A stretch of DNA of 64,000 bases, taken from assembly GCF_003350925.1 (NCBI RefSeq), contig NZ_KZ857175.1, positions 367,944 to 431,943 of the forward strand, read 5' to 3'. The position numbers were made by a program, and so were the translations under genes. The notes under the pieces were generated by a model. It searched no databases, had not been told where the DNA came from, and saw only the letters and a list, made by a program, of their open reading frames with translations. Source of the stretch: Dyella tabacisoli. Its GTDB lineage: Bacteria; Pseudomonadota; Gammaproteobacteria; Xanthomonadales; Rhodanobacteraceae. Position 1 is the stretch's first letter, and every line of letters begins with the position of its first letter. Below are positions 25,721 through 35,665 of this stretch, piece by piece.

Positions 25721-27934
25721 CTAGGTGACGAATAAAGTGGCCGCCTGACGACCGAACGGCAGGTATTCCTGCAGCCTGAGCTGCAGGTTCTTCAGCCGTT
25801 GCGGTTGTTTGAGGTGGCAGTAGGCGCCCATTTCCGAGCCGTCTTGCGCGCCTTGCAGAATCTGGATCGGCGCATTCAAGTGCAGTTGCAAATAAGCAGG
25901 TTGTCCGTACTGTCGTTGGGTGAAAGAAGGCAGCAGCCACGACACGACGTTGTCGTGAATTGCTTTTAATTGTGCCGCCGAGGGCAGCGCGCCGTTGATG
26001 TTGGGCTGGTCGCTCTCGATGGAAATTTCCAGATCCGGTTGGCAGCGATAGCGGCGCGGCGTGGTCGAGCCGTCCGGCACAAAGCTGAAACGCACGCAGC
26101 CTTGCTGGCGGTGCAGTGTCGACACCACGCCGTCGAACAAGGTTTCGGTGGCGCTGAGCAGTTGGCGGAAATGGCTGGCGCCGACCACCGTGCTGCGTTC
26201 GATCCATGCTGGCGGCCCCCAATTGGGCGAGCCACTGAGCCCGGTTACTGCCGGTCCATTGACACCATCGATGATGCTGTCGAGCAGCCACAGGCGGCTG
26301 TTTTCCAGCGGCGGTATCTGCACCGGCCCACTGATGCTGAAAATAAGCTCGACGTCGATCGGCGTGTTTTCCTTGTCCACCACTACGCTGGGCAGCACCG
26401 GCACGGGTGGTGCGACATTCAGCGCCAGGCCGGGCACCAGGGTCGTATGGATCAGGCGTAGCCGGCTCAGGCCATCGGTGACTTGCACGGCGCCTTCCAC
26501 CAGCAGGCCCGACAAAGTGACGGTAGCCGTCGGATGCACGCCTTGAATCGTGATCGAGCCTTGCACGTGCGGCCAATGCTGATCGACCGCTTCGATGGTC
26601 AAGGTGCCGCCATCGACGGGTTTGATGCTGAGCGCCTCGACGTAGCTGGCGCTGTCTTGAATCGAAATCAGCACCTCTTGTATGCCTGCCGCCGCAGTCA
26701 ACGCGGCTGAGATGGTGGCGTAGGTGCCGCCCGTGCCTACGGTGAACACTTGCAGTCCGGGCAAGTTGCGTTTGAGCAGCCAGTTCTGGCGGTCATAGCC
26801 GCCACCGCCGAGTTCGGCGGGAAAGCCGCAAAACGTGCTGATGCTTACCTGTTTGGGGCCGGACAAACCGGTTGCCTTCCAGGCCGAACCAAAACTCAAA
26901 CGGCCCAGTGCCACATCCACGCCGACCATGCTCGCCGGCGGCTGCCGCCATTGCGCCAGGTTCATGCTTTGAATCTGCGCGGGCAGTACCGCGACGCCGT
27001 CGGCAACGATGAAAAAACTGCCCGAGGGCGCGCCGGGCGCCGGCAAGTCCAAGCCGAAACGGCCGTAGTACTGCGTATAGGGCGCGGTGCTCGCACTGGC
27101 GGCGTACTGCAACAGATCGTCGTAGAAAGCAGCCGGGCGAATCGGCCCCGGCAGCAGCGGTTCGGCACTGGGCAAGGTGGCATCGATACCGGGTTGCCAG
27201 CGGGTAAACATCGGCGCGTCTTGGCCCAGGCGGCTGACATGGAAGCCGCTGCCGCCGCTGGCCGGTTCGGGTCGCGCGGTGGCCTGATAAAGCGGCGAGC
27301 TGAAGAGACGCCACAGAAAAATGCCGACGTTGGGAATGTTGTGCCAGCCTTCGAGTTGCCGCGGCACGCGCACATCCACCAAGCGCGGTGCATTGTCGAA
27401 CGGCCCGTTGATGCGATCGATGTTTGGAATATTGCGCAGGTCGGGTGCATAAAAACTGCCGGGCCGGACGTGATTGCGTACCGCCTGCGTCCAGGCCAGG
27501 GTCTGAAAGAATTCACGCACATGCGCCGCCCAGCCGGTGACGTCGGACGAAAGCTCTTCAAGCATCGGCAAGGTGGTTTTGCGGCGCCGATAGAAAATCG
27601 TCTTGGCCACATCGGCGCGGGCGCGCAAGCCGATGGCCGGCTCAAACGATGGTCCGACCAGATCGGTCGACAAGGCGGCCGTAGTGGTTGACGGCGCGAT
27701 GCGCGAGGCATCGGTCAGCGGTGTCGACTGCACCAGGTCGCCGATATACGGCACCACCCACGGCGCGCAGGTTTCGATAAAGAGGTTGTCGTAGTTTTGC
27801 GCCAGATCCTCTTCGAGTACGGCGATCTGATCGACGGTCACCGAGAGCAAGTCTTTCAGCGGGCTGCCCTGCTGCGCATCGCGCAGCCGCGTCCACGCGG
27901 GCAGCAAGGCATAGACGGTGTCGATGTCGAACAT
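25721..27934 (-). CDS. gpI-like baseplate protein fused to a beta-helix domain
   Basis: This 737-residue protein has an N-terminal phage tail protein I-like part (MFDIDTVYALLPAWTRLRDAQQG, ETCAPWVVPYIGDLVQ). Residues about 385-590 resemble a pectate-lyase-type helix (VGTGGTYATISAALTAAAGIQEVLISIQDS, then TLTIEA and SITIQG rungs). The C-terminus ends AYCHLKQPQRLKNLQLRLQEYLPFGRQAATLFVT. In Afp/PVC particles the corresponding protein (Afp12-like) joins baseplate wedges to fibres, and a beta-helix would fit that site. The start overlaps the preceding stop (TGATG). Confidence 0.8.
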   Translation of the reverse strand: MFDIDTVYALLPAWTRLRDAQQGSPLKDLLSVTVDQIAVLEEDLAQNYDNLFIETCAPWVVPYIGDLVQSTPLTDASRIAPSTTTAALSTDLVGPSFEPAIGLRARADVAKTIFYRRRKTTLPMLEELSSDVTGWAAHVREFFQTLAWTQAVRNHVRPGSFYAPDLRNIPNIDRINGPFDNAPRLVDVRVPRQLEGWHNIPNVGIFLWRLFSSPLYQATARPEPASGGSGFHVSRLGQDAPMFTRWQPGIDATLPSAEPLLPGPIRPAAFYDDLLQYAASASTAPYTQYYGRFGLDLPAPGAPSGSFFIVADGVAVLPAQIQSMNLAQWRQPPASMVGVDVALGRLSFGSAWKATGLSGPKQVSISTFCGFPAELGGGGYDRQNWLLKRNLPGLQVFTVGTGGTYATISAALTAAAGIQEVLISIQDSASYVEALSIKPVDGGTLTIEAVDQHWPHVQGSITIQGVHPTATVTLSGLLVEGAVQVTDGLSRLRLIHTTLVPGLALNVAPPVPVLPSVVVDKENTPIDVELIFSISGPVQIPPLENSRLWLLDSIIDGVNGPAVTGLSGSPNWGPPAWIERSTVVGASHFRQLLSATETLFDGVVSTLHRQQGCVRFSFVPDGSTTPRRYRCQPDLEISIESDQPNINGALPSAAQLKAIHDNVVSWLLPSFTQRQYGQPAYLQLHLNAPIQILQGAQDGSEMGAYCHLKQPQRLKNLQLRLQEYLPFGRQAATLFVT

Positions 27935-30681
27935 CAGCTCATCACTCCCATCGTTACGAGTGGGCCGGGGTCAAGCGTCAGCAACTCGGCCGGCGCGGCG
28001 CCCTGGCCGCCGGACGGCGCCGCCGCCGCGACGAGTATCTGATTGAGTCCAGCGTATGGGTCATCGCTGCGATAAAGCTGGGTAATCTGCACCGCCTGCA
28101 CGCCATCGACCGTCTGCGCCACCTCAAGTACTTCGGACAGGCTGACCCATTGGCCGAAATACCGCGCCTGAAAACCAAAGGCCGCGCGCAAGGCTTGGGT
28201 CACACTTGCCTGCAAGGCGGTCAGGGTGGCCGCATCGCTGGGCCAAAGCGGATTGATAAGAATATTGATGCCGAGCTGGAAGGTCACCGGCGCATAGGTT
28301 TGCAAGTTGACCGGTACGGTCGCATCGCCAAAGTCGGCCAGGGCCTTGGCGAGATTACCGGCGAGCTGTCCGTTGGCGGGCACGGGGGCGCCGTCGATAC
28401 CGGCCAGCGTCAACACCACGCCGCGAGTGGTGCCGTCCCAGGTCCAGGTGGCCAGCGCTTTGGCAATACCGGCAAAACCCAGCGCAAAGTTTTCATAGTC
28501 TTTAATGGATACCGCGCGCCCCAGCGTGGAGACGCTGAGCGGCGCATTGGCACGCGCCTGCTCCTGTGGCTCGGGATCGGCGCCGTCGATTGCCGGCAAG
28601 GGATTGGTTACCGACTTCAAGCCGAGCGGACGGCTAAGCAAGACATTGATCTGGCCGGCATCGACATTGCCGGCATTGCCGATGCCGGTGCGATAGACCG
28701 CGCGAATATTCAATGAGCCGGTCGGCAGCCGCGCACCATAGGTCACGCCGTCGCCAAACAATACGGTGGTATTGCCGTTCTCGTCGTGGCGCGTGGTGAA
28801 CACCTGTGCGCGTGGCCCCTGGCCGTATAGCGTATCGACCTGGGTCCAGGCGAGGTCATTGCAAAACACCTGCAACGTAGAGGCCACGCCGCTGGGTGTA
28901 GCCGCCGCGACATAAGTCAGTGGCGGTTGCTTGAGCGTGAAGCTTTGGAACGAGGCGGACGCATCGCCGCTGCCGAGCAGTTCTTGCACGGTTTTCCCGG
29001 CGGTAGCCATGGCGACATTGGCGTAGACGATGACCGAATTGAGGTCGAAGGCGTGTGTGAGGGCGGTGGCGAAATCGATTGTGGTGTACAGCAACTCGGG
29101 AGAGTCATGGGTGTCGGCGACGGTGGTGAGATCGGCCAGCACCGGGTCGTCCGCAGTGGGCGGCGTCCACAGCAATTGGGTGTCGTCGGTGAATACCGTG
29201 CCGCTGAAGCCATCGAGGGTTTGCAGGGTATAGATGCGCTTACCGTTGGGCGCCTTGAGGCCAAGACTTAGTACCCATAGCTGCTCGCCTGAATTGACAT
29301 CGCATTCGCCCGAGAAATCCAGCGCCGTCAGTGTCACCGTGACACCGGGCGGCACTAGCACCCGTGCTCGTTTGCCAGCCACGATGATGGACTGCCCCGC
29401 CGTAAGGCCAGTGATACGCGAGCTCAGTTGAATGCTGCCGGTATCCAGCGGCTCCATCAGCGGCCGTTCGGCCAGGGCGATGAATTCGCTCTGCGCATAC
29501 ACCGCTGCGGTGCTCGGCGAGAACCATTGCATATCTATGCCGGCTATGCCGACACGAGTGACCCGACCAGTCAAGCCGTAATCGGCCTGGTTGGTATCGG
29601 CGGTGGAGGTCACGTGATAGAGCTGCGCCGGCGGCTTGATGTTGTAGCCTGCATCGGCGAGTACGATCCATCCCCCGTTGGTAATTTGCGGATACACCGC
29701 ATCGAGATAGATATACGGCTGTCCTACCGCCAGCGGCGCGTCGGTCCAACTGTTTTGGCGGGTGGAATAGACGCCGTCGTCGACTTTATAGGTTTTTGGA
29801 TTCCATTCACCGACACGTTGAGCTATCGGCAGGGCGAGCCATTTCTGCGCGTTATAACCAAACAACGACGCTTGCCGCCGCAGCACGAATACTTGGGGTG
29901 GCACGGAGGGGATTGTCGCTGTATCCAGTGCCAGTGCAATTTCCAGGGTGACGTGGGTAAAACCTCGCGCGGCATTGACCTCGACGGCGGCAATGCGGCG
30001 GAAATCCCAGTCGTCGGCGTCGTTGTGGGTAATTTTTTCGCTGCCGATCAGCACCAGCGGATCGCCCGGCTTGAGGTTGAGCGAAGTACCTTGCAGCCAG
30101 ATATCCAGATCGCCGTATTTGGGAATAGCGGTTTGCGTCAGCCGCGGCGTCAGTGCGCTGAAGGCCCGCTGCGCGATGATGCCTTCGATGGATTCGTAAG
30201 CTTGCGCCTGTTGCCCAGGCCCTGGTGTGCTTTGCACCAAGGTGCCGCTGGGTAGTTTTAATGTGGTCGGTGTGCCGGCGGTGGTTTCCATGCCGAAGGC
30301 GAGCGAGGTATGCGCCGCTACGCCGGGGCTTAACTCGTAACCGATCAGCCGGGCGAGTTCCAGAATAGAGCGGCGCTCGGTGGCGGTGCGCAGATACGAT
30401 TCTTGCGCGAACTGCTGCTGATAAAACGTATGGATGTCCGCGACGACGGCGAACGCATCCAGCACCGCGATGGAAAAATCATCGCTGGTGCGCGCGGTGA
30501 GCGGCGCCAGCGCCGGGCGGTTGGTATCGGACAGCCCGGCCAGCATGCTGCGCAAAAAAGTAGTGTAGTTGCCTACGCGCACAGAGATCGTTGGCAGGCC
30601 GGGGCGATTGTCGATGCCACTCGGTGTCGATGCGGTGACCCCGGCGCAGGCGCCGCAGCCGATGTTGGTCTGCGCGCTCAT
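27934..30681 (-). CDS. Baseplate wedge protein 2 (gpJ/Afp11-like)
   Basis: This 915-residue protein matches the family annotated as putative baseplate assembly protein. Near residues 60-115 it has LTARTSDDFSIAVLDAFAVVADIHTFYQQQFAQESYLRTATERRSILELARLIGYE, the helical segment shared by gpJ-like wedge proteins, then PSGTLVQSTPG. The C-terminal half contains RVFTTRHDENGNTTVLFGDGVTYGARLP-type residues and RAVSIKDYENFALGFAGIAKALATWTWDG. It overlaps the first gpJ-like gene by ATGA and the gpI-like gene by TGATG. Two such proteins in series suggest inner and outer wedge parts. Confidence 0.9.
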   Translation of the reverse strand: MSAQTNIGCGACAGVTASTPSGIDNRPGLPTISVRVGNYTTFLRSMLAGLSDTNRPALAPLTARTSDDFSIAVLDAFAVVADIHTFYQQQFAQESYLRTATERRSILELARLIGYELSPGVAAHTSLAFGMETTAGTPTTLKLPSGTLVQSTPGPGQQAQAYESIEGIIAQRAFSALTPRLTQTAIPKYGDLDIWLQGTSLNLKPGDPLVLIGSEKITHNDADDWDFRRIAAVEVNAARGFTHVTLEIALALDTATIPSVPPQVFVLRRQASLFGYNAQKWLALPIAQRVGEWNPKTYKVDDGVYSTRQNSWTDAPLAVGQPYIYLDAVYPQITNGGWIVLADAGYNIKPPAQLYHVTSTADTNQADYGLTGRVTRVGIAGIDMQWFSPSTAAVYAQSEFIALAERPLMEPLDTGSIQLSSRITGLTAGQSIIVAGKRARVLVPPGVTVTLTALDFSGECDVNSGEQLWVLSLGLKAPNGKRIYTLQTLDGFSGTVFTDDTQLLWTPPTADDPVLADLTTVADTHDSPELLYTTIDFATALTHAFDLNSVIVYANVAMATAGKTVQELLGSGDASASFQSFTLKQPPLTYVAAATPSGVASTLQVFCNDLAWTQVDTLYGQGPRAQVFTTRHDENGNTTVLFGDGVTYGARLPTGSLNIRAVYRTGIGNAGNVDAGQINVLLSRPLGLKSVTNPLPAIDGADPEPQEQARANAPLSVSTLGRAVSIKDYENFALGFAGIAKALATWTWDGTTRGVVLTLAGIDGAPVPANGQLAGNLAKALADFGDATVPVNLQTYAPVTFQLGINILINPLWPSDAATLTALQASVTQALRAAFGFQARYFGQWVSLSEVLEVAQTVDGVQAVQITQLYRSDDPYAGLNQILVAAAAPSGGQGAAPAELLTLDPGPLVTMGVMS

Positions 30682-33233
30682 TGGCCGCCCCGCACTGTCA
30701 GGTTCAACACGCCATGGCCTGGGAAATTCGGGTCGTTATCGCAACGCGGTATTTCGATCGACGCGAATTTCAACTTCCACTGATTCAAACCATCGTCGCT
30801 GGCTTGATAAAGCCGCTCGAAACGAGTGATTTCGACGGCATCCACGCCCGGTACCGCTTGCGCCAGCGCGTATAGATTGCTGAGGTAAAGCGTTTCGCCG
30901 AAGTTGTGCAGATCGGGGTTGAAGAAGGCCGGGCTGCCATCGCTGCGGGTGCCGGTGCCGAACAAGCGCCGCAGTTCGATCTCGATATCGGCGCGGAACC
31001 ACGGTACCCGTACACACACCTGCATATCGATGCGCAGCGGCACCATCGACGGCGCGTTGACTTGCAAGTCATGCCCAATCACCCGATAGCGCTCCAGATA
31101 CGAACGGATGGCCGTGGTGAAGGGCGCGTCTACGGGCAGGCCATCGGGCCGGTCGACCGTATCGAATACGGTGTACCAGCTACCGGTCCAGCGAAAATCC
31201 GCCGAGGCCGCCGATACCAGCGGGTTGCGCAGCGACACGGCGGCGTAATCGGCCGATGTCACCGCACGCTCTTGCACCAGGAACGCGGCCGGAGCGGCCT
31301 GCAGCACGCTGTCGATGCTTTCCGGGTCGATGCCGCCCTGCGCGGGCAGCGGGTTGGTGACCGATAGAATGCCCGGCGGCAAGGCGCCGGACAGCGGCGT
31401 CGCCACATGCGCGATGCTGTTGGCGCCGACCAGCCCGGCGACGCCGTTGCCGATGCGGTATGCCGTAGCAAACGTGTCGCCAGCGACAGGACGCAGACCG
31501 TATTCGTCGTCGCCAAAACGCAATCGCGCCAACATGTCGCTGTCGATTTCCACCACGACATCCGCCGATGTCGGGGTGCTTTCCAACAGATCGTGACGCG
31601 CGGTCCATAGCTCTGTGCCGCCGGCCCCCGTACTGGCCAGGGCCATGGCCGGCAGCGTGTTGGCGATGTCCCATTGCATCGCGGCGCTGGCTGGCGCGGC
31701 GGGATCGAACGGAAGCAAAGCCGCCTCCGGCTGACCTTCAAACATGCTGTCGACGATGACATGTCCCTGCTGGGTCAATGGCCATTGCGCCAACGACGGA
31801 TTGAATCGCGCGGGGATGGCATTGGGCGGGGCAGGCTGGCAGTTGTCGCCGGCGCAGGCACTCACGGCATACAAGGTGGGCTCGGGCATGGTGCCGAGGC
31901 TTTCCACCGCCTGGCTCAAGCCGTGATCGGCAAGTACCACATTGCCCCAGGCGATGCTCAACTTATCCAGCGGAACACCGCCGTGCGCGGCATCCGATAG
32001 CGAGGAAATGCACAGCGGAAAAGTGAGGGCGTCGGCATTGTCCCAAGTAATGTCGACAATCGAGGCGCCGGTAACCGGATCGGTTTTTACCGGTTGTCCC
32101 GGCAACGGATCTTGCGTGACCACACGCAGCGCCTGGCGGTGCGAGGCGTCGGCATCGGCGGCAAGGCCGGTGGTGGGGCTGCGCATTTCTTGCAGGATCA
32201 ATACGCGGCCGCGCAGATCGATGGCGGTGGCCGGTGCGAGCAAGGTGGCGCTGGTGCTGCCGCGCGGCAGGCAGCAGCGCGCGTCGCCCCAGGTATAGAA
32301 GTTGATCGTGTTGAGCGAGCTGTAGAGCACCAGGTCGTGCATGGTTTCAAAGCAAGTCGGTGCCGCAGAGAGCGCCGCCTGGCGATTAGCCAGATCGATG
32401 ACGGTGGTGTTCGATAGCCGGGTCAGTAGCAAGCTGCCGGACCGTGGCGGAAAACTGCTGAACTGCGGTCCGGGCAAGGTTTTGCCATCGGCGGCCGCGG
32501 TTACTTGCAGCACGACCCATGCACGCGCGTTGCAGCCGTCGTGCATGGCGTAGTCGACCAGCTTGGCGTGGCGGCGCACCGACACGCGCCGCCGCGCCGT
32601 GCCCAGATAGGCTTCGGTGGCGATGGCATCCTGCTGGTAACTCAGGTGATCGGCGACATAGGCCAGCACTTCGACCAGGGCGATGCCCGGATCGGCTTCG
32701 TTGCGTTCAGTCCAGCTCGGCGCGGTGACACTCATGCGGTCGAGCATCTGCTGGCGGAAGGTGGTGTAGTCCTTAGCCAGATAGTCGATCGGCGGCAGTG
32801 GCTCGGCCGCCGGCTCGCAACATACGGTTTGCTGGCAATCGATATCGGCCGGGCACTCCACCTTGAAGCCGAACGTGATACTCGCCAGCAGCGGATCGAG
32901 TCCGCTCAGCGGCTTGCCGTCGGAGCCGATCACGCTGAGCAGATAGGGCGAAAAATCACCGTAGGCGGTCAGGTGCAATACGACGACCGTGCCGTCATAA
33001 CTGACTTGATCGACGCTGATGCCGACGATGCGCTCGCCACCGCCGATGACGAAATTGGCTGGCGTCAAACCGGCCGGCGGCGGGCTGTTGACGAAGCCCA
33101 GCCGCAATTGTCGCTGCCGCAATGCGGGCGTGGCCGCTTCCAGATCCACGACGTCGAGCCAGTCGATGCCGTTCAACGGGCCGCCGCGCACCAATGTGCG
33201 GCGGTTTTGATCGCAGCACATATACATGGTCAT
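30678..33233 (-). CDS. Baseplate wedge protein 1 (gpJ/Afp11-like)
   Basis: This 851-residue protein starts MTMYMCCDQNRR. It has the wedge signature PIDYLAKDYTTFRQQMLDRMSVTAPSWTERNEADPGIALVEVLAYVADHLSYQQDAIATEAYLGTARRR split over residues about 165-240, and the C-terminal AVTSADYAAVSLRNP and NLYALAQAVPGVDAVEITRFERL. Cysteines cluster near residues 130-145 (DCQQTVCCE), which is unusual for a baseplate protein and could bind a metal or form cross-links. It overlaps gp25 upstream and the second wedge gene downstream by ATGA. Confidence 0.9.
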   Translation of the reverse strand: MTMYMCCDQNRRTLVRGGPLNGIDWLDVVDLEAATPALRQRQLRLGFVNSPPPAGLTPANFVIGGGERIVGISVDQVSYDGTVVVLHLTAYGDFSPYLLSVIGSDGKPLSGLDPLLASITFGFKVECPADIDCQQTVCCEPAAEPLPPIDYLAKDYTTFRQQMLDRMSVTAPSWTERNEADPGIALVEVLAYVADHLSYQQDAIATEAYLGTARRRVSVRRHAKLVDYAMHDGCNARAWVVLQVTAAADGKTLPGPQFSSFPPRSGSLLLTRLSNTTVIDLANRQAALSAAPTCFETMHDLVLYSSLNTINFYTWGDARCCLPRGSTSATLLAPATAIDLRGRVLILQEMRSPTTGLAADADASHRQALRVVTQDPLPGQPVKTDPVTGASIVDITWDNADALTFPLCISSLSDAAHGGVPLDKLSIAWGNVVLADHGLSQAVESLGTMPEPTLYAVSACAGDNCQPAPPNAIPARFNPSLAQWPLTQQGHVIVDSMFEGQPEAALLPFDPAAPASAAMQWDIANTLPAMALASTGAGGTELWTARHDLLESTPTSADVVVEIDSDMLARLRFGDDEYGLRPVAGDTFATAYRIGNGVAGLVGANSIAHVATPLSGALPPGILSVTNPLPAQGGIDPESIDSVLQAAPAAFLVQERAVTSADYAAVSLRNPLVSAASADFRWTGSWYTVFDTVDRPDGLPVDAPFTTAIRSYLERYRVIGHDLQVNAPSMVPLRIDMQVCVRVPWFRADIEIELRRLFGTGTRSDGSPAFFNPDLHNFGETLYLSNLYALAQAVPGVDAVEITRFERLYQASDDGLNQWKLKFASIEIPRCDNDPNFPGHGVLNLTVRGGQ

Positions 33234-33601
33234 GGCGACGGCACCGGTGCGGTGAAGCTGGCGGTACGCTGCTCTTGCGTCAGTCGATTGATATAGACGA
33301 TATCGATGACCAGGCTGCTGTCTTGATCGGTGACGCTAAGACTTTGCACCAGAATGTTTTGCGCCAGCCAGCCTTGCAGCGAGCCTTGAATCAGAAACTG
33401 CGCGGTGGCGGCCACGGTGTCAGACGCCGGGCCAAACACCATTTGCGGCACCCCGCAGCCGAAGCTGGGCTGATTCACGCGCTCGCCGGCGCAGGTCATC
33501 AACACCTGCTCGATCATGTCGCGCAGATGGGTGTCGTCGTCGGTCAGCGCCGTACGGCCGCGGGTGTCGAACTGGTAAGGAAAGGCGATATTGCCGCTCA
33601 T
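33230..33601 (-). CDS. gp25-like baseplate wedge protein (Afp9-like)
   Basis: This 123-residue protein of the GPW/gp25 family starts MSGNIAFPYQFDTRGRTALTDDDTHLRDMIEQVLMTCAGERVNQPSFGCGV. The segments HLRDMIEQVLMTCAGERV and PSFGCGVPQMVF match the family core; the EPR motif of many gp25 proteins is replaced by GERV. gp25 proteins help start sheath assembly on the baseplate. The ATG at 33601 gives the normal family length. Its stop overlaps the start of the first wedge gene (ATGA). Confidence 0.9.
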   Translation of the reverse strand: MSGNIAFPYQFDTRGRTALTDDDTHLRDMIEQVLMTCAGERVNQPSFGCGVPQMVFGPASDTVAATAQFLIQGSLQGWLAQNILVQSLSVTDQDSSLVIDIVYINRLTQEQRTASFTAPVPSP

Positions 33602-33605
33602 CGCA

Positions 33606-33929
33606 TTACATCCCGGTGGCTCGAACTTGCGTGCTTGCGATAAGCAGCGGTGTGGCTGTCGGCACACACAGCGCCTGGCTGTCGAGCAGTAATAGAGGTT
33701 GGCCGTTACTGGTGATACGTAATGCAGAGGTGACGAATTGCGCGGTGACGCAGGGGCCATTCCCCGCCGGTGGCGGTGGAAACGCGCAGCCGGCGATGAC
33801 ATAGGGGGCGGCGATGGTCACCGTCGGCATGCCGCCGACCAGTACGCGCGGATTGGGCATGGTCGGCTGCGCCGTGCCGCCATGCGCGCATGTCACTACG
33901 GCACCTTGATGTAGTAAGAATCCGGGCAT
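33606..33929 (-). CDS. PAAR-like spike-tip protein
   Basis: This 107-residue protein starts MPGFLLHQGAVVTCAHGGTAQPT, the form seen in PAAR/DUF4280-like tip proteins, and has four cysteines (VTCAHGG, AGCAFPP, PCVTAQF, LCVPTA) that could hold a tip metal together with the histidine. The rest is beta-rich. It lies between the gpV-like spike and gp25, where Afp10/PAAR genes belong. The start at 33929 leaves 55 bp to the upstream gene. Confidence 0.75.
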   Translation of the reverse strand: MPGFLLHQGAVVTCAHGGTAQPTMPNPRVLVGGMPTVTIAAPYVIAGCAFPPPPAGNGPCVTAQFVTSALRITSNGQPLLLLDSQALCVPTATPLLIASTQVRATGM

Positions 33930-33984
33930 GCGTTTGCTCCTGCTCACACGGCTTGCGGTTGATGTGCGTTGCCGCACTTGCTCA

Positions 33985-34533
33985 CTAGATCACCACTAAC
34001 GCCCCTGCATTGATCGTTACCGACGGCCCCACCATCGAGATCGAAGCGCCTTGCCCGTTCTGGATGATGATGCCGGTCTCGTTCACCGTAATCGTTGCCC
34101 CGGTCATGCTTTTAATCATGATTCCGCCGGTGGGGCCGGGTAGGTCGGAAATCGAAAGGCTGTTCTGCAAAGGCGTCTGCATCGTGATCGCCGGAACCGG
34201 TGGCGGTGACAGCAGGGCGGCGGCAGGCACTTCGGCCGCGCTACCCCAATAGCAGCCGCTCCAGATCGGATAGTCCGGGTCGCCTTGCTCGAATTCGATC
34301 CACACGCCCGCACCGATGATCGGCACGCAAAACACACCGGTTTGAATACCGCCCCAGGGCATGCACGGCATCGCCCAACTGCTGGGTAGAAAGCTCGACA
34401 CATCCGGCACCAGCGCCATGATGCGGCCGATTTGCATAGGGTCGATATTGTTGAGAACGGTGCCGCGGTACTTGCCGTAATAACGGCCCGAGCCCAATGC
34501 GGTCATTCCACCAGAAGCTTGGGTATCGGTCAT
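33985..34533 (-). CDS. gpV/gp5-like spike protein with OB fold
   Basis: This 182-residue protein has an OB-fold domain typical of baseplate assembly protein V and the VgrG gp5 part: YYGKYRGTVLNNIDPMQIGRIMALVPDVS, then PIIGAGVWIEFEQGDPDYPIWSGCYW. The C-terminal stretch (MIKSMTGATITVNETGIIIQNGQGASISMVGPSVTINAG) has the short beta repeats of a trimeric needle. It starts one base after the gpD-like stop, so the two halves of an Afp8/VgrG spike are encoded separately. Confidence 0.9.
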   Translation of the reverse strand: MTDTQASGGMTALGSGRYYGKYRGTVLNNIDPMQIGRIMALVPDVSSFLPSSWAMPCMPWGGIQTGVFCVPIIGAGVWIEFEQGDPDYPIWSGCYWGSAAEVPAAALLSPPPVPAITMQTPLQNSLSISDLPGPTGGIMIKSMTGATITVNETGIIIQNGQGASISMVGPSVTINAGALVVI

Positions 34534-34534
34534 G

Positions 34535-35665
34535 TCACACCGGAATGTTGGGGAAGGTTGAAATCAGCCCGTTACGCGCGAGCGAAAAGCTTTGCTTGTA
34601 TTCGCCGCGCTTGATTTTGTGGGTCACCTTTTTGACGTAATGCAAACCATCGAAGGCCGCGCCGACACCGCGCACGCCGACCAGCCGCCGCGCTTTCAGC
34701 GGTTGCCCGTAACGCAGTACATCGAGCGTGCCTTCGCCGAAAACACAGTCGGACGTTTGGGCCGCCTTGGTCAGGCCGATCACGATGCCTTGCAAGATCG
34801 AATACTTGGCATTGCCCTTGAGCAGTTCGATCTTTGGCGGTATCGGCGGGATCAAACCCAGCGGTGGATTCAGCGGCGTGATATCGGGGATCGGGATCGG
34901 GATCGGGATTTTGCTGAAAGGCTCTTGCACCACCACGATCGGCATCACTTTGGCATTTTTGTCGAAGCGGAAATTGATCTGCTCGATATTGGTTTCGGCG
35001 TCCATATTGAGATTGAGCGCCGGCTGCGGTTGGCCGACGCGGATCTCCGGCCCCCAGTAGGCGAAACTGACGCCGGGTTTCGGGCCGAATTCGATGCAAA
35101 AGATGTAACCCACTTCGTCGGCCAACTGCCGCACATAGGCGAGGTCTTTGCCTTGCTGGCGCGGAATAGTCTGGATCGGCAGCGGTACGTCGAACAGGAT
35201 GCTGGGGATCACCAACGGTATCAGTCCAAGCACCGCGTACTTGGCGACTACCAGGGCCACGCGCGCTTCGCGCGGCATCGCCGGATAGGGGATGCCGGAG
35301 AAGTCGATGATGTCCATGATGCCCGTCAGGTCGGTGCCTTTGACGGTAAGCGTGCTCTGGCCGTCGGCTGTGCCTGGGCTGAACTGGTGATCGGTCATCA
35401 CGCCGTCCATGATGACCTCGGAGTTGCCCGACACGGTGACGACGATAACCACGCGGGTAAATGGAATCGCGCCGCCACCGGCAAGCAGGAACAAGGTCTG
35501 CAACGGTGAGTTGTTGCTCAGGGTAAACACCAGTTCGAAGCCGCTGGGCTCGTTGCCCGAGTTGACCACCACCTCGATGCTCACCAGCGCATCGAGCACA
35601 CTCTCGGGTACCGCAATCGGTATGCCCGGCCCGATCATCAAGGTCAGATGCACGCCCTTAAGCAT
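34535..35665 (-). CDS. gpD/VgrG-like hub protein
   Basis: This 376-residue protein resembles phage late-control D and the gp27-like half of VgrG. Landmarks are SGFELVFTLSNNSPL, LTVKGTDLTGIMDI, and DLAYVRQLADEVGYIFCIEFGPKPGVSFAYWGPE, ending with YVKKVTHKIKRGEYKQSFSLARNG, which is typical of gpD proteins. It forms the trimeric hub that carries the tube on the gpV spike. It overlaps the LysM gene by 8 bases and ends 1 base before the gpV-like start. Confidence 0.9.
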   Translation of the reverse strand: MLKGVHLTLMIGPGIPIAVPESVLDALVSIEVVVNSGNEPSGFELVFTLSNNSPLQTLFLLAGGGAIPFTRVVIVVTVSGNSEVIMDGVMTDHQFSPGTADGQSTLTVKGTDLTGIMDIIDFSGIPYPAMPREARVALVVAKYAVLGLIPLVIPSILFDVPLPIQTIPRQQGKDLAYVRQLADEVGYIFCIEFGPKPGVSFAYWGPEIRVGQPQPALNLNMDAETNIEQINFRFDKNAKVMPIVVVQEPFSKIPIPIPIPDITPLNPPLGLIPPIPPKIELLKGNAKYSILQGIVIGLTKAAQTSDCVFGEGTLDVLRYGQPLKARRLVGVRGVGAAFDGLHYVKKVTHKIKRGEYKQSFSLARNGLISTFPNIPV

